Shown: positions 39,520 to 50,976, counted from the first letter of the stretch. The stretch: DNA of 64,000 bases from Vogesella fluminis (GCF_014652335.1 NZ_BMYP01000008.1:45827-109826); one strand, 5' to 3'. Numbers and translations: made by a program. Notes: generated by a model not told the origin, from the sequence alone.

Positions 39520-40625
39520 AGTTGCGTCCAGTAAGTGCCGTTGAGCGCAACCGGCTGGAAGCGCTGGTAGAAGCGCCTGAGGGTGTCCTCCGGCTGCAGG
39601 TCGGCCATTTCCTGTGGGTACAGCCACTTGGCCATCGCCTGCAGGCCGATGATGTTCTGGGCGGAGTAGTTGTAGTGGTGCCAGATGGCGAAGGCACGCT
39701 TGCCGGCTACCGCCTTCAGTTGTGGAAAGCCGGGGCGGTTCAGCACCTTGCGCAGGCTGGCACGGGCGGTGGCGGCGTCAATGCCGCTGCCCAGCGCGAT
39801 GGTGGGCACGCCGCCGGCCACGCTGGCCGGATTGCCGATGGCGGTGCCGATATAGACTTCTGGCTGTGTCTTGAGCAGGAACTCCAGGTTGACGGTGCCA
39901 TGTATGCCCGGCACCAGCTCGCCGGCAATATTGTGTCCGCCGGCGGCGTCCAGCAGCCGGCCGATCATGCCGTGGGTGATGGTTTCGCAGCATTCGCGGC
40001 TCAGCCCGACACGGCTTTCCAGAAATACCGTCGGCTGGCGGCGCGTCAGTTTCAGGCGCTGGCGCACCTTGTCCATTTCGGCCCGGTAGAAGGCGATGAA
40101 CTCGGCCGCCTCCTGCTTGCGGTCCAGCGCCTGCCCCAGCACCTCGATGCTGCGCACCGTGTGCAGCAGCGGATCGCGGGTAAAGTCGACATAGATCACG
40201 GTGATGCCGGCATTCTGCAAGCGCTTCAGCGTGGCATGGTCGTTAACATCGGGACCGTGGCCGCCAAGGCTGAAAATCGCGAGGTCCGGCTTCAGCGCGA
40301 TGGCCTGCTCCACACTGAAGGTGGCGGCGCTGGTCTTGCCCAGGCGCACCACCTTTGCCAGCGCCGGAAAGCGCTGGCGGTACTGCGCGTAGCCGGCCGG
40401 GTCCAGCTGCTCGAAATCGCCGAGCATGCCCACCACCCGCTGCGGCAATTGCTGTTTCTCCAGGATGGCGAGAGAGGTCAGCATGCGCCCCTCGCCAAGA
40501 ATGATGCGGCCAACCTTGGCCGGCAGGGTCACCTGGCGACCGGCCAGATCGGTGACGCTGGCCGCCAGCGTCACCGTGGAAAACAGCAGGCCCAGTGCCA
40601 GGCCGATCCCTTTCAGATAGTTCAT
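39516..40625 (-). CDS. Iron-siderophore periplasmic binding protein (FecB/BtuF type)
   Basis: A 369-residue protein with signal peptide MNYLKGIGLALGLLFSTVTLA. It has class III binding-protein features: VTDLAGRQVTLPAKVGRIILGEG, IALKPDLAIFS, GITVIYVDFTRDPLLHTV, the long backbone helix and GKRAFAIWHHYNYSAQNI. It carries ferric chelates from the TonB receptor to the permease. An exact GCGGCCAACCTT is at 40506. Confidence 0.9.
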   Translation of the reverse strand: MNYLKGIGLALGLLFSTVTLAASVTDLAGRQVTLPAKVGRIILGEGRMLTSLAILEKQQLPQRVVGMLGDFEQLDPAGYAQYRQRFPALAKVVRLGKTSAATFSVEQAIALKPDLAIFSLGGHGPDVNDHATLKRLQNAGITVIYVDFTRDPLLHTVRSIEVLGQALDRKQEAAEFIAFYRAEMDKVRQRLKLTRRQPTVFLESRVGLSRECCETITHGMIGRLLDAAGGHNIAGELVPGIHGTVNLEFLLKTQPEVYIGTAIGNPASVAGGVPTIALGSGIDAATARASLRKVLNRPGFPQLKAVAGKRAFAIWHHYNYSAQNIIGLQAMAKWLYPQEMADLQPEDTLRRFYQRFQPVALNGTYWTQL

Positions 40626-40685
40626 TGCAGCTCCAATAGCCGGGCCCCGGCACAGGCCGGGGCACAAGTTCGGTCAGATCAAGAA

Positions 40686-42683
40686 TCAGAAGCGGTAGGT
40701 CGCCTGCACGCGCACGTCACGACCGGCCTCCGGGTAGCCCAGCACGCGCTGCTGGTAGGCCTGGTAGGCGTAGGTAGTGTGATCGTAGTAGTGCTTGTTC
40801 AGCAGGTTTTTCACTGCCAGGTTGAGGGTCAGCGTGTCCTTGTGCAGCGGCCGCCAGTTGATGTAGATGTCGTGGATGCCGTAGCCCTGCTTGGTACGGC
40901 TGACACCCTCGGCAGCACCGACCGGGCGATAGGCCAGCGACTCGACAAAGCGGCCGCTCCAACCCAGATCCATGTTGTAGGCCGGCAGGTCATAGCTGGC
41001 GTGCAGCACCCAGGTGCGTCCGCTGCTGGAGCCCAGCCCCAGGTCGCCATCGTGGAACGGCTTGTCGTTCAGGCGCGGCTTGCTGTGCGCGACCGACAGC
41101 CCGGTGGTCAGCGCACCGCTGCGGTACTCGGCGCCCAGCTCGTAGCCCTTGATGCGCGCGTCGCCCGCGTTGTCGCGGCAGCCGGCCGGCACCCCGGCGC
41201 AGGTCATCGAGGTGATGAAGTTCTTGATGTCCTGCCGGTAAACATTGCCCGACAGGCTGAAGCCGCCCTGCTCGAAACGGAAGCCCAGCTCGCTGTTGCT
41301 GGCCTTTTCCGGATCGATGTCGCGGGCGTTCTTCCAGCGCGCGATATCCAGCATGAACGCCTCTTTCGGGCTGACCCCGCGCAGCGCGCGCGAGTGGCCG
41401 GCGGTCAGCTTCAGGCTGTCCAGCAACTGCCAGCTGATGCCGGCACTGGGGCTGAAGCCGCTGCTGTTGTAGGTCTGCTGGTGGTTGTCGGTGTACTCGT
41501 AGTCGTCGAAGCGCACGCCGGCCGACACGGTGACCGGATCGAAATCGAGCAGGCTCTCGACATAGCCGCCCATCACACCCAGGCTCTCCTTCCCGGTGCC
41601 GGTCAGGCCGTAGGGGTTGCGGATATTGCGCGCCGCGGTGTCTTCCTCGCGCCAGTTGAGGCCGTATTTCAGCACATGCGCGCCAAGGTAGCTGCGCAGG
41701 CCGACATCCATGCCGGTGGTGGTGATCTCCTCGCCGTAGTTGCGGCCAACCTTGTTGGTGCGTTCCGACTCCACCACCGACCGGTAGACGGTGGCGTCGA
41801 TCTTGTCGACCACGCCCAGCTTGCCGCCCTGGTAGCGCAGCGTGGCGGTGTCGCGCGCCAGGCGCTGCGGAATCGGGTCGTTGGGCAGCTGCGGATGGGC
41901 GAACTCCGGCATCATGTTGGCGCGCGCGTTGCGGATGCCCTCGTCGTTGCTGTGCTGGTAGGAGGCGCTGATGCGATGCTCCGGCGACAATGCAAAGCCG
42001 AACTTGGCCAGCAGGTTCTGCTGCTCGGTCGCCGAGTTGGCCACCAGCTGGCCGTCACCGCTCTTGTAGTTCTGTGTCTCCAGCAGGCTGCCCGACACCA
42101 GGCCGTCGAAACGCTCGTCCAGCTGCCCGGCCACGGTGGCCATGCTGCGCCAGCCCTTGTTGCTGGACCAGCCGCCGGTCAGCGACATGGCAAAATCGCG
42201 GCCATCGCGCAGCATGTCACGCGCATCAATGGTCTCCAGCCGGATGGCACCGCCCAGCGCCCCCGGACCGGCACTGGCCGCAGCGGTGCCCTTCTCCACT
42301 TCCACCGTCTTCAGCAGCTGCGGGTCGATCACCAGCGCGCTCTGGTGGTGATAAACCTTGCCGTTGATCTGCGCACCGTCGACGCTGAGGTTCAGCATCG
42401 ACTCTTCCATGCCGCGGATGTACACCTTCTGCGCGATCGCATTGCCGCCGCCGCCGACGCTGATCTCGCTGTCCTTGCGGTAGATATCGCCCAGGTCGCG
42501 CGCCTGGCTGTCGGCCAGCTCGTCCTGGCGGATGGTCTTGTCCAGCGTCGGCGTTTTGGCGCTCACCACGACATTGGGCAACCGGCCAACGCCATCTTCG
42601 GCAAGGGCGGCATGGCTCCAGCCGACAAGCAACATGGCACCGAGCAGCGGCAGCCGGAACGGAGGGGGAAGAATATGGGTCAT
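40686..42683 (-). CDS. TonB-dependent siderophore/haem-type outer-membrane receptor
   Basis: A 665-residue protein with signal peptide ending SHAALA. TonB-box region VGRLPNVVVSA is followed by the plug domain (VYIRGMEESMLNLSVDGAQ, GALGGAIRLETIDARDML) and a 22-strand-type barrel ending in AGRDVRVQATYRF with terminal Phe. It imports a ferric chelate with the downstream ABC genes. The Fur box is 50-70 bases upstream. The ligand is unknown; an internal CRDNAGD extracellular loop has a Cys pair (SMTCAGVPAGC). Confidence 0.92.
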   Translation of the reverse strand: MTHILPPPFRLPLLGAMLLVGWSHAALAEDGVGRLPNVVVSAKTPTLDKTIRQDELADSQARDLGDIYRKDSEISVGGGGNAIAQKVYIRGMEESMLNLSVDGAQINGKVYHHQSALVIDPQLLKTVEVEKGTAAASAGPGALGGAIRLETIDARDMLRDGRDFAMSLTGGWSSNKGWRSMATVAGQLDERFDGLVSGSLLETQNYKSGDGQLVANSATEQQNLLAKFGFALSPEHRISASYQHSNDEGIRNARANMMPEFAHPQLPNDPIPQRLARDTATLRYQGGKLGVVDKIDATVYRSVVESERTNKVGRNYGEEITTTGMDVGLRSYLGAHVLKYGLNWREEDTAARNIRNPYGLTGTGKESLGVMGGYVESLLDFDPVTVSAGVRFDDYEYTDNHQQTYNSSGFSPSAGISWQLLDSLKLTAGHSRALRGVSPKEAFMLDIARWKNARDIDPEKASNSELGFRFEQGGFSLSGNVYRQDIKNFITSMTCAGVPAGCRDNAGDARIKGYELGAEYRSGALTTGLSVAHSKPRLNDKPFHDGDLGLGSSSGRTWVLHASYDLPAYNMDLGWSGRFVESLAYRPVGAAEGVSRTKQGYGIHDIYINWRPLHKDTLTLNLAVKNLLNKHYYDHTTYAYQAYQQRVLGYPEAGRDVRVQATYRF

Positions 42684-42735
42684 GAAAAGCCTATCCTGTG
42701 CAAAAGAATGCCGGCACAATGAAGCAAACCGGCTT

Positions 42736-42754
42736 GTTATCAATAATCATTCTC
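42736..42754. promoter_or_regulatory. Fur box
   Basis: On the minus strand GAGAATGATTATTGATAAC, a good match to the 19-base Fur consensus. It lies between the receptor gene and the divergent AraC-type gene. Confidence 0.75.
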
Positions 42755-42844
42755 AAATATAATTTTTCCATATTTTTTCAGCCCCGTCCTTTGCTCGCCA
42801 AAACAAAAGCTTTGCACCAAGGACATCCGACAGGACTCCCCCGC

Positions 42845-43792
42845 ATGCACACCGGGCACAGCAAAGCAGCAGCCCGCGCTGAACACGCACCAAAACCCGA
42901 CATGATGAACTCCTGCGAACCCATAACGCCGGCCACCAGAATACGGGGCCGCTTTGTCAGCGAAACCCTGCGCACCGGCCTGTCGCTGCACTGCACCCAG
43001 ATCGACATCCTGCAGGCCATACATACCCGCAGCAGTGCCGAGCCCGGCCTGCGCCTGATCCTGATGCTGGAAGGAAAGCTGGAAGCACATGTTGGCAGGC
43101 AGCGCCTGTCACTGGATGCCAGCCGCCAGCCGCAAGGCGTACTGCTGTCCATTGCCGAAACCGAACAACTGCAGCGGGACATCCCACAACCGATGCAGCA
43201 GCGCCAGGTAGTCATTGCCGTCAACCAGCAATGGTTTGAAGAAGGCGGCTTCAGCAATCTTGGCGATGCCAGCACTACGCTGGACTTGTGCCGGCAACAT
43301 CTGGCAGTACGCCCGTTGCAAGTCACTACCGCGCTGGGCCGTCTTGCCGGGCAGCTGCTGCACCCGGCACAGCGCCCGCCGCATCTGCAGCGGCTGTTCC
43401 AGGAGTGCCATTCCGTAGAATTATTGATGGAGGCACTGGGACAGCTGCAAAGAAGCAACGGCAACCCCGGGCTCAAGCCGGCAGAACACCGGCGCGCGGA
43501 ACGCCTGCGACAACTGCTGGACAGCGGCAGTGCCGATAGCTGGTCGCTGGCGGACATGGCACGGGAAATGGGCAGCAACCCTACGACCCTGCAACGGCAA
43601 TTCCGGACCCTGCACGGCTGCAGCATTTTTGATTACCTGCGCCAGCAGCGCCTGGCGCGCGCACACCAGCTGCTGCTGCAGGGAGCCAGCGTGACCGAAG
43701 CCGCCCTGCAGGCCAGCTACGGCAGTCCGGCCAACTTTGCCACCGCCTTCCGGCGCCAGTACGGCGTCTGCCCGCGCAGCCTGCGCCGGTAG
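42845..43792 (+). CDS. AraC-family regulator, PchR type
   Basis: About 315 residues. The C-terminal AraC domain is clear (WSLADMAREMGSNPTTLQRQFRTLHGCSIFDYLRQQRLARAHQLLLQGASVTEAALQASYGSPANFATAFRRQYGVCPRSLRR-like; two helix-turn-helix units), and the N-terminal part LRLILMLEGKLEAHVGRQRLSL resembles PchR-type siderophore sensors. Divergent from the receptor with a shared Fur box. Likely activates the uptake operon when the ferric chelate is present. Start uncertain: 42845 and 42902 are both possible and neither has a strong ribosome site. Confidence 0.85.
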   Translation: MHTGHSKAAARAEHAPKPDMMNSCEPITPATRIRGRFVSETLRTGLSLHCTQIDILQAIHTRSSAEPGLRLILMLEGKLEAHVGRQRLSLDASRQPQGVLLSIAETEQLQRDIPQPMQQRQVVIAVNQQWFEEGGFSNLGDASTTLDLCRQHLAVRPLQVTTALGRLAGQLLHPAQRPPHLQRLFQECHSVELLMEALGQLQRSNGNPGLKPAEHRRAERLRQLLDSGSADSWSLADMAREMGSNPTTLQRQFRTLHGCSIFDYLRQQRLARAHQLLLQGASVTEAALQASYGSPANFATAFRRQYGVCPRSLRR

Positions 43793-43799
43793 CCCGATA

Positions 43800-44714
43800 T
43801 CACCCGGCGGCAGCCAGGGCTGTCAGGAACGTCTCCAGCACCAGATTGGGCCGTCGCCCCTTGCGCGTCACCACCGTCAGCGGCACCTGGTAGTGCAGCT
43901 GCTGCGGGCGGATGGCGCGCAGCTTGCCCTGCGCCACCCAGCTGGCGGCAAAGTGGTCCGGCAGGTAGCCGATGTAGCGACCGGTGAGGATCAGGAAGGC
44001 GATGCCCTCGCGATCGGAAGCAGTCGCGCAGCCGTCCAGCGCCTGCTGGCTCTGCTGCGCCTCCGGCGGCAGGCGAAAGCCCGGTATCACCGCCGGCGCG
44101 GCGGCGATGTCGGCATCGCCGATATCGGCATCGGCGCGCCAGAACAGCGGGTGGCCCTGGCTGCAGTACAGCAGCGAGTCCTCCTCGTACAGCGGGATGT
44201 AATCCAGCCCGGCCAGCGGGCTGACCAGCGGCACCACGCCGACGTGCAGCTGGCCGTCCAGCACTTTCAGCTCGATGTCGCTGGGCGTCATCATGCCGAT
44301 ATTGATGCGCACCCCCGGCCCCTGTTCGCTCAGCACGCGCAGCGACTGGGTGATGCGCATGCGCGACTGCGTCACCAGGCTGTTGACGATGCCGATGTTC
44401 AGCTCGCCACGCAGCTGCTGGTGCAGTTGGTTCACCTGGCTGCGGAAGCCTTCGATGGCCGCCAGCAGGCTCTGGCTGGCGTGCAGCACCTCGCGCCCTT
44501 CGTCGGTCAGCGCAAAACCGGCGCGCCCACGCTGGCACAGGCGGATGCCAAGACGCTTTTCCAGATCGCCCATGTGCAGGCTGATGGCGGAGCGGCTGAT
44601 GCCGAGCACGCTCTCCGCCGCCGAGAAGCCGCCACACTCGGCCACGGTCTTGAACAGGCGCAGCAGGCGGATATCGAAATCGCTGACCTGGCCCAGGGAT
44701 GTCTTCTTGCTCAT
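43800..44714 (-). CDS. LysR-family regulator of the beta-alanine module
   Basis: A 304-residue LysR protein: winged helix DFDIRLLRLFKTVAECGGFSAAESVLGISRSAISLHMGDLEKRLGIRL-like N-terminus and periplasmic-fold effector domain (LNIGIVNSLVTQSRMRI, YLPDHFAASWVAQGKL). Divergent from the transaminase and MmsA genes, so it probably activates them with beta-alanine or a related omega-amino acid as ligand (compare BauR/OapR). A palindrome lies 35 bases upstream. Confidence 0.88.
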   Translation of the reverse strand: MSKKTSLGQVSDFDIRLLRLFKTVAECGGFSAAESVLGISRSAISLHMGDLEKRLGIRLCQRGRAGFALTDEGREVLHASQSLLAAIEGFRSQVNQLHQQLRGELNIGIVNSLVTQSRMRITQSLRVLSEQGPGVRINIGMMTPSDIELKVLDGQLHVGVVPLVSPLAGLDYIPLYEEDSLLYCSQGHPLFWRADADIGDADIAAAPAVIPGFRLPPEAQQSQQALDGCATASDREGIAFLILTGRYIGYLPDHFAASWVAQGKLRAIRPQQLHYQVPLTVVTRKGRRPNLVLETFLTALAAAG

Positions 44715-44748
44715 GGTTTAACAAACACTCAACTTAACGTGAGAAAGA

Positions 44749-44764
44749 TGTGATTTAACTCACA
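44749..44764. promoter_or_regulatory. Putative LysR-type binding palindrome
   Basis: TGTGA-TTTAAC-TCACA, a perfect 5-base inverted repeat, just before the 266-bp inserted element at 44786. Confidence 0.55.
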
Positions 44765-44785
44765 TTTAATCCTGGTGCAAGCTAT

Positions 44786-45051
44786 GAGCCTGTTCATGAT
44801 CTTTTGGCGGCTGCGCTGGCACGGCAAATGGTCAGATGCTAGGCGGACGGCGCCGGCCTTAGTCGTTCTAAGGCCAAGCCGACCAACAACGCAGATGGCC
44901 ATTTGCCGTGCTAGCCCTACGGGGCCGGTTTCTGCCGGCGCATCGCGGTGTCGATCGCCCCTGGCAGTGAATGACACTGCGGCGGGGCGCTCTCCTGGCG
45001 CTGCATCCGGCAGAAAACGGCCGCAGCCGTAAAAAGACCATGAACAGGCTC
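44786..45051. mobile_element. 266-bp terminal-inverted-repeat element (family B, copy 1)
   Basis: Ends GAGCCTGTTCATGATCTTTT and the inverted GAGCCTGTTCATGGTCTTTT. The reverse complement of its interior aligns block by block with 52143-52408 (shared CCGGATGCAGCG, CCCGCCGCAG, ATTCACTGCCAGG-like, GCGATGCGCCGG, AAACCGGCCCCG, CTGCGTTGT, GCATCTGA). Length is the same 266 bp. No transposase gene, so a non-autonomous MITE-like unit; no clear target duplication here. It occupies most of the LysR-transaminase gap. Confidence 0.8.
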
Positions 45052-45084
45052 AATCATCAACACAGCGCTCACAGGGGCCACGTC

Positions 45085-46425
45085 ATGAACAACTGCAACG
45101 ACCAATTTGCCGTCAGCGATCTGAATCTCGATGCCCAGTGGATGCCGTTTTCGGCCAACCGCGCGTTCAAGCGTGATCCGCGCATCATCGTGGGCGCCGA
45201 CGGCAACTACTTCATCGACGACAAGGGTCGCCGCATCTTCGACAGCCTGTCCGGCCTGTGGACCTGCGGCGCCGGCCACAACCGTCCGGAAATCCAGGAA
45301 GCGGTAGCCCGCCAGCTGGGTACCCTGGACTATGCGCCGGGCTTCCAGTACGGCCACCCGCTGGCCTTCCGCCTGGCCGACAGGATCGCCGGCCTGATGC
45401 CGGACGGCCTCAACCGCGTACTGTTCACCGGCTCCGGCTCCGAATGCGCCGATACCGCAGTGAAGATGGCCAAGGCCTACTGGCGCCTGAAGGGCCAGCC
45501 GAGCAAGACCCGCTTCATCGGCCGCGCCCGCGGCTACCACGGCGTCAACATCGCCGGCACCGCACTGGGCGGCATCGGCGGCAACCGCAAGATGTACGGC
45601 CAGCTGATGGATGCCGACCACCTGCCGCACACCCTGCAGCCAGGGCTGGCGTTCACCAAGGGCATGGCCGAGACCGGCGGGGTGGAGCTGGCCAACGAGC
45701 TGCTGAAGCTGATCGAGCTGCACGACGCCTCCAACATCGCCGCGGTGATCGTGGAGCCGATGTCCGGTTCCGCCGGCGTGATCGTGCCGCCGCAGGGCTA
45801 CCTGCAGCGCCTGCGCGAGATCTGCAGCCAGCACGGCATCCTGCTGATTTTCGACGAGGTGATCACCGCCTTCGGCCGCATGGGCAAGTGGACCGGTGCC
45901 GACTACTTCGGCGTCACCCCGGACATCATCAATACCGCCAAGCAGGTGACCAACGGCGCCATTCCGCTGGGCGCGGTGATCGCCTCCAGCGAGATCTACA
46001 ACACCTTCATGCAGCAGGGCACGCCCGAGCACATGATCGAGTTCACCCACGGCTACACCTACTCCGGCCACCCGGTGGCCTGCGCCGCCGGCCTCGCCAC
46101 GCTGGAGCTGCTGCAGCGCGACCAGCTGATCGAGCAGTCCGCCGCGCTGGCGCCGGTGTTCGAAGAAAAGCTGCATGCCCTGCGCGGCAGCAAGCACGTG
46201 GTGGACATCCGCAACTGCGGCCTGGCCGGCGCCCTGCAGTTGGCCGCCCGCGACGGCGACGCCGCCATCCGCCCGTACGAGGCCGGCATCAGACTGTGGC
46301 AGGCCGGCTTCTACGTGCGCTTCGGCGGCGACACGCTGCAGTTCGGACCGACCTTCGACACCACTGCGCAGCAGCTGGACACGCTGTTCGACGCCGTCGG
46401 CGACGTGCTGAACCGGCTCGCCTGA
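45085..46425 (+). CDS. Omega-amino acid--pyruvate aminotransferase (beta-alanine type)
   Basis: A 446-residue class III PLP aminotransferase: [84 protein letters not shown] and the PLP-Lys in [16 protein letters not shown]. Transfers the amino group of beta-alanine to pyruvate giving malonate semialdehyde. ATG 45085 has AGGGG upstream; in-frame sequence before it belongs to the inserted element. Confidence 0.93.
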   Translation: MNNCNDQFAVSDLNLDAQWMPFSANRAFKRDPRIIVGADGNYFIDDKGRRIFDSLSGLWTCGAGHNRPEIQEAVARQLGTLDYAPGFQYGHPLAFRLADRIAGLMPDGLNRVLFTGSGSECADTAVKMAKAYWRLKGQPSKTRFIGRARGYHGVNIAGTALGGIGGNRKMYGQLMDADHLPHTLQPGLAFTKGMAETGGVELANELLKLIELHDASNIAAVIVEPMSGSAGVIVPPQGYLQRLREICSQHGILLIFDEVITAFGRMGKWTGADYFGVTPDIINTAKQVTNGAIPLGAVIASSEIYNTFMQQGTPEHMIEFTHGYTYSGHPVACAAGLATLELLQRDQLIEQSAALAPVFEEKLHALRGSKHVVDIRNCGLAGALQLAARDGDAAIRPYEAGIRLWQAGFYVRFGGDTLQFGPTFDTTAQQLDTLFDAVGDVLNRLA

Positions 46426-46493
46426 CCGACACCCGCCGCACGCCCGGTGCGTGCGGCCAACCTTTACCTGATTGCATCGATAGAGAACACACC

Positions 46494-47987
<1,494 letters not shown>

Positions 47988-47998
47988 GGTTTGTTGAC

Positions 47999-48025
47999 GC
48001 TTGTTCCGCGATGGGCGGAACAAGC
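47999..48025 (+). terminator. Hairpin after mmsA
   Basis: GCTTGTTCCGC pairs with GCGGAACAAGC, 12 bases past the stop. There is no T run, so termination is probable but not certain. Confidence 0.55.
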
Positions 48026-48116
48026 ACCAATCACCCGGATGCCAAATCGCCAGACGGCCATAAAGAGCGGCCCGGTAGCCGTGCAAGCCAGGAGCGCTCT
48101 GGCTGCGGCCGCCCGG

Positions 48117-48809
48117 TTACGACCGGGAAGTCGGCACGATGCAATACATTGGAGGCTGGCCGTCCGGCCACACCCGCACCGGGTCGGGCTCGGCGATCGC
48201 CCGTTGCAGCAGCCACAGCAGCCATTGCCGGTGCAGCTGCCACAACCCGTGACCGGCAGCGCCGCTTTCCTTGGCGTACTGCTTGCCGGTATCGCTCATG
48301 CGGTAAAAGTACAGCGCCAGCGCCGCCAGTTCAGCCTGCGGCCAACGGCAGCCGTAGTACTGCAGCCGCTCGCTCCAGTACGCCACCTGCCGTGCCTCGT
48401 GCCGGGCTTCCAGCTCGGCCAGCGCCGGCACCAGATCCATCACCTGCCATAGCGGCCCATAGCCGCCAAACTGCTCATCCAGCGCATCCAGCGCCGCATC
48501 CACCGCATCCAGCAGTGCCGGCAGCGGCAGATCCTGCTGCCGCAACTCCTCTTTTGCCTGGTTCACCGCCTCCAGCCAGCCGCTGGCCAGCCGGCAGATG
48601 ATGGCTTCCTTGTTGGGAAACAGGTGATACAGCGATTTGATGCCCACACCAGCGCGGGCGGCGATGGCATTGGTGTTCAGCGCCGGGTAGCCGTGCTCGG
48701 CCAGCAGGGCCAGCGTGGCCTGTTCGATCTTGCGCATGGCATCCTGGCTGCGTTGCTGGCGCGGGGTGCGCCGCATGCTGAAATCGGTAGGGAGGGTTCT
48801 ATCGGTCAT
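48117..48809 (-). CDS. TetR-family transcriptional regulator
   Basis: A 230-residue TetR protein: MRKIEQATLALLAEHGYPALNTNAIAARAGVGIKSLYHLFPNKEAII is the DNA-binding domain near residues 25-70; the rest is an all-helical ligand domain (LWQVMDLVPALAELEARHEARQ). Divergent from the amidohydrolase with two palindromes between, so it likely represses that gene and itself. Confidence 0.88.
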   Translation of the reverse strand: MTDRTLPTDFSMRRTPRQQRSQDAMRKIEQATLALLAEHGYPALNTNAIAARAGVGIKSLYHLFPNKEAIICRLASGWLEAVNQAKEELRQQDLPLPALLDAVDAALDALDEQFGGYGPLWQVMDLVPALAELEARHEARQVAYWSERLQYYGCRWPQAELAALALYFYRMSDTGKQYAKESGAAGHGLWQLHRQWLLWLLQRAIAEPDPVRVWPDGQPPMYCIVPTSRS

Positions 48810-48885
48810 GGTGTCCGGCTATGTAATGCTCGCCGCCACTGTAGTGGCAGCGCTGTGGTATGGCAACGACAGTATTTGATCACAT

Positions 48886-48902
48886 TTGCAGTAATTACTG
48901 AA
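48886..48902. promoter_or_regulatory. Putative TetR operator 1
   Basis: TTGCAGTAATTACTGAA; core CAGTAATTACTG is a perfect palindrome. Lies in an AT-rich stretch between the divergent genes. Confidence 0.65.
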
Positions 48903-48939
48903 TTACTTCAAATGAACTGTGCTAAGGTCTGCCCATAAT

Positions 48940-48957
48940 TTGCAGTAAAAACTGCAA
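48940..48957. promoter_or_regulatory. Putative TetR operator 2
   Basis: TTGCAGTAAAAACTGCAA, a near-perfect palindrome sharing TTGCAGTAA with operator 1, 20 bases upstream of the amidohydrolase start. Confidence 0.65.
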
Positions 48958-48976
48958 TAAAACAAAGGAGACAACT

Positions 48977-50896
48977 ATGGCACACAGCAATATCCGGCAG
49001 CCGCAGCTACTGCTGCTGGCAGGCACATTGGCGTTGGCCGCCAGCGCCAGTCAGGCTGCCGGCACGGTATACCTGAACGGCAAGGTGTATACCCAGGATG
49101 CCCGCCGTAGCGTGGTGCAGGCTTTCGTGGTGGAGCAGGATGGCAAGTTCGGCCGTGTCGGCAACAATGCCGAGCTGTCCGGCCTGCGGCAGCAGGGTTA
49201 TGCCGTGGTGGACCTGCACGGGCGCATGGTGCTGCCGGGGCTGCACGATAACCACATCCACGCGCTGGGCACGGTGCCGCTGGACATGTGCGACCTGGAC
49301 GGCAAGCCGGTGAACCTGGACCAGTTGGCGAATAAGGTGCGCGGCTGTGTGCCGAAATACGCGCCGCAGCCTGGCGACTGGCTGGTGGTGAACCAGTGGT
49401 CGCCATATGACGGCAATACCCCGACCAAGCGCTTCAAGACCGTGCGCGCGGCGCTGGATGTCGCCGCACCGGACCGGCCGGTGGCACTGATGGGGGTGGA
49501 TGGCCATGCCGCCGCCTACAACAGCCGCGCGCTGGCGCTGGCCCGCGACAAGGACGGCAATACCGTGGGCTACAACGCCGCCACGCTGGGCAAGGACGGC
49601 GCACTGGCCAGCCAGGCACCGTATGTCGACCTTAATACCGGGGTGATCCGCGAAGGCGCGCGCGAGGCGGTTCCGGTACCGGATACCGGCCTGCTGTCGG
49701 CCAGCAGCGACAAGGCTGCGGCGCTGTACGACGCCATCCTGCCGCGAGTATCACGGCTGCTGGCCAGCAGCGGCATTACCGGCATCCAGGATGCCTGCGC
49801 CAGCGACTTCGTGCGTCAGCGCTATCTGGGCATGCAGCAGCGCGGCCTGCTGCACATGCGCGTTACCGCCGCCACCTGCTTCCATCAGGACGACTACGGC
49901 GGCAAGCTGGACATTCCCGTCCATCTGGCCAAGGCCGAGGCGGTACGCGCGCAGCTTGCGGCCAACCCGCTGATCAAGGCCGACACAGTGAAAGTGTTTG
50001 TGGATGGCACGCTGGAAGGCGACCCGTTCACCGAACCGCCCTTCCTGCCCAATGCCGGCATGCTGCACAACTTCCAGCTGCCACACATCCACTACGACGC
50101 CGCCCGCGACCAGGGCAAGGTCACCGCCGACAGCCAGGACAGCGGCCAGAACGGCACGGTGAATTTCAAGCATGACGCACTGCTGGACTACGCCACCGCG
50201 CTGGACAAGGCCGGCTTCGGCATCCACCTGCACAGCATTGGCGACCGCAGCACGCGCTGGGCGCTGGACGCCTTGCAGGCAGCGCGGCAGCGCAACGGCA
50301 ACAGCGGCATCCCGCACACCATCGCCCACCTGCAGATGGTGCACCCGGACGACCAGCAGCGCCTCGGCGAACTGGGTGTCTACCTTACTTTCACCTATGC
50401 GTGGATGAACCCGCAGCTGACCTACGACATGCTGGTGACGCCGTTCCTGCAGGCTGGCCGCAAGGGGCAGGACCTGGCTGCCATGGTGTATGCCCCCAAA
50501 GGTTATGCCACCAGCGCGGTATACCCGGTGGAAAGCAGCCGCCGTGCCGGTGCGGTACTGGCTGCCGGCAGCGATGCGCCAGTAGATAGCCGCGACCCGC
50601 GGCCGTTCACCAATATCGCCGCCGCGCTTACCCGTGTGGCCGACGGCAAGCCCTACTACAACGCCGCACAGCACACCTCGCTGGACGAAATCCTGGCCGC
50701 CTACACCATCAACGGCGCGCGGGCGGTGCGGCAGGGCGGCATCACCGGCTCCATCGAAAGCGGCAAGTCGGCCGACTTCATCGTGCTGGATCGCAACCTG
50801 TACCAGCTGGTGCAGGCCGGCAAGCCGCAGCGCATCGCCGATACCCGGGTCGAGCTGACCGTATTCCGGGGCCAGCCGGTATACCGCCGCCGCTAG
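48977..50896 (+). CDS. Exported amidohydrolase family 3 protein (YtcJ-like)
   Basis: A 639-residue metal-dependent hydrolase with a signal peptide (LLLLAGTLALAASASQA). Metal motif LPGLHDNHIHALG, family-3 blocks VDGTLEGDPFTEPPF and LHSIGDRSTRWALDAL, later metal/Asp region AAGSDAPVDSRDPRPF. Likely cleaves an amide or N-acyl compound in the periplasm. Followed after 80 bases by a polyamine-type binding protein, suggesting the released amine or its parent is captured. Substrate unknown. Confidence 0.87.
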   Translation: MAHSNIRQPQLLLLAGTLALAASASQAAGTVYLNGKVYTQDARRSVVQAFVVEQDGKFGRVGNNAELSGLRQQGYAVVDLHGRMVLPGLHDNHIHALGTVPLDMCDLDGKPVNLDQLANKVRGCVPKYAPQPGDWLVVNQWSPYDGNTPTKRFKTVRAALDVAAPDRPVALMGVDGHAAAYNSRALALARDKDGNTVGYNAATLGKDGALASQAPYVDLNTGVIREGAREAVPVPDTGLLSASSDKAAALYDAILPRVSRLLASSGITGIQDACASDFVRQRYLGMQQRGLLHMRVTAATCFHQDDYGGKLDIPVHLAKAEAVRAQLAANPLIKADTVKVFVDGTLEGDPFTEPPFLPNAGMLHNFQLPHIHYDAARDQGKVTADSQDSGQNGTVNFKHDALLDYATALDKAGFGIHLHSIGDRSTRWALDALQAARQRNGNSGIPHTIAHLQMVHPDDQQRLGELGVYLTFTYAWMNPQLTYDMLVTPFLQAGRKGQDLAAMVYAPKGYATSAVYPVESSRRAGAVLAAGSDAPVDSRDPRPFTNIAAALTRVADGKPYYNAAQHTSLDEILAAYTINGARAVRQGGITGSIESGKSADFIVLDRNLYQLVQAGKPQRIADTRVELTVFRGQPVYRRR

Positions 50897-50976
50897 GGCG
50901 CGAGTTTGCCGCACTGTTTTTCTTCCCGACCAGGGCCCCGCCCCGGCGGCGGGGTGTCCGCTACAGGAGCAACAAC

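Noticed and set aside
39522..42722. A very long plus-strand open frame (about 1066 codons)
   Set aside because: It is antisense to the receptor and binding-protein genes, which have clear families; the antisense protein is Arg/His/Gln-rich with no domain. It reflects GC-rich codon bias.
44971..45084. N-terminal extension of the transaminase
   Set aside because: The in-frame codons lie in the inserted 266-bp element; the family N-terminus and ribosome site support 45085.
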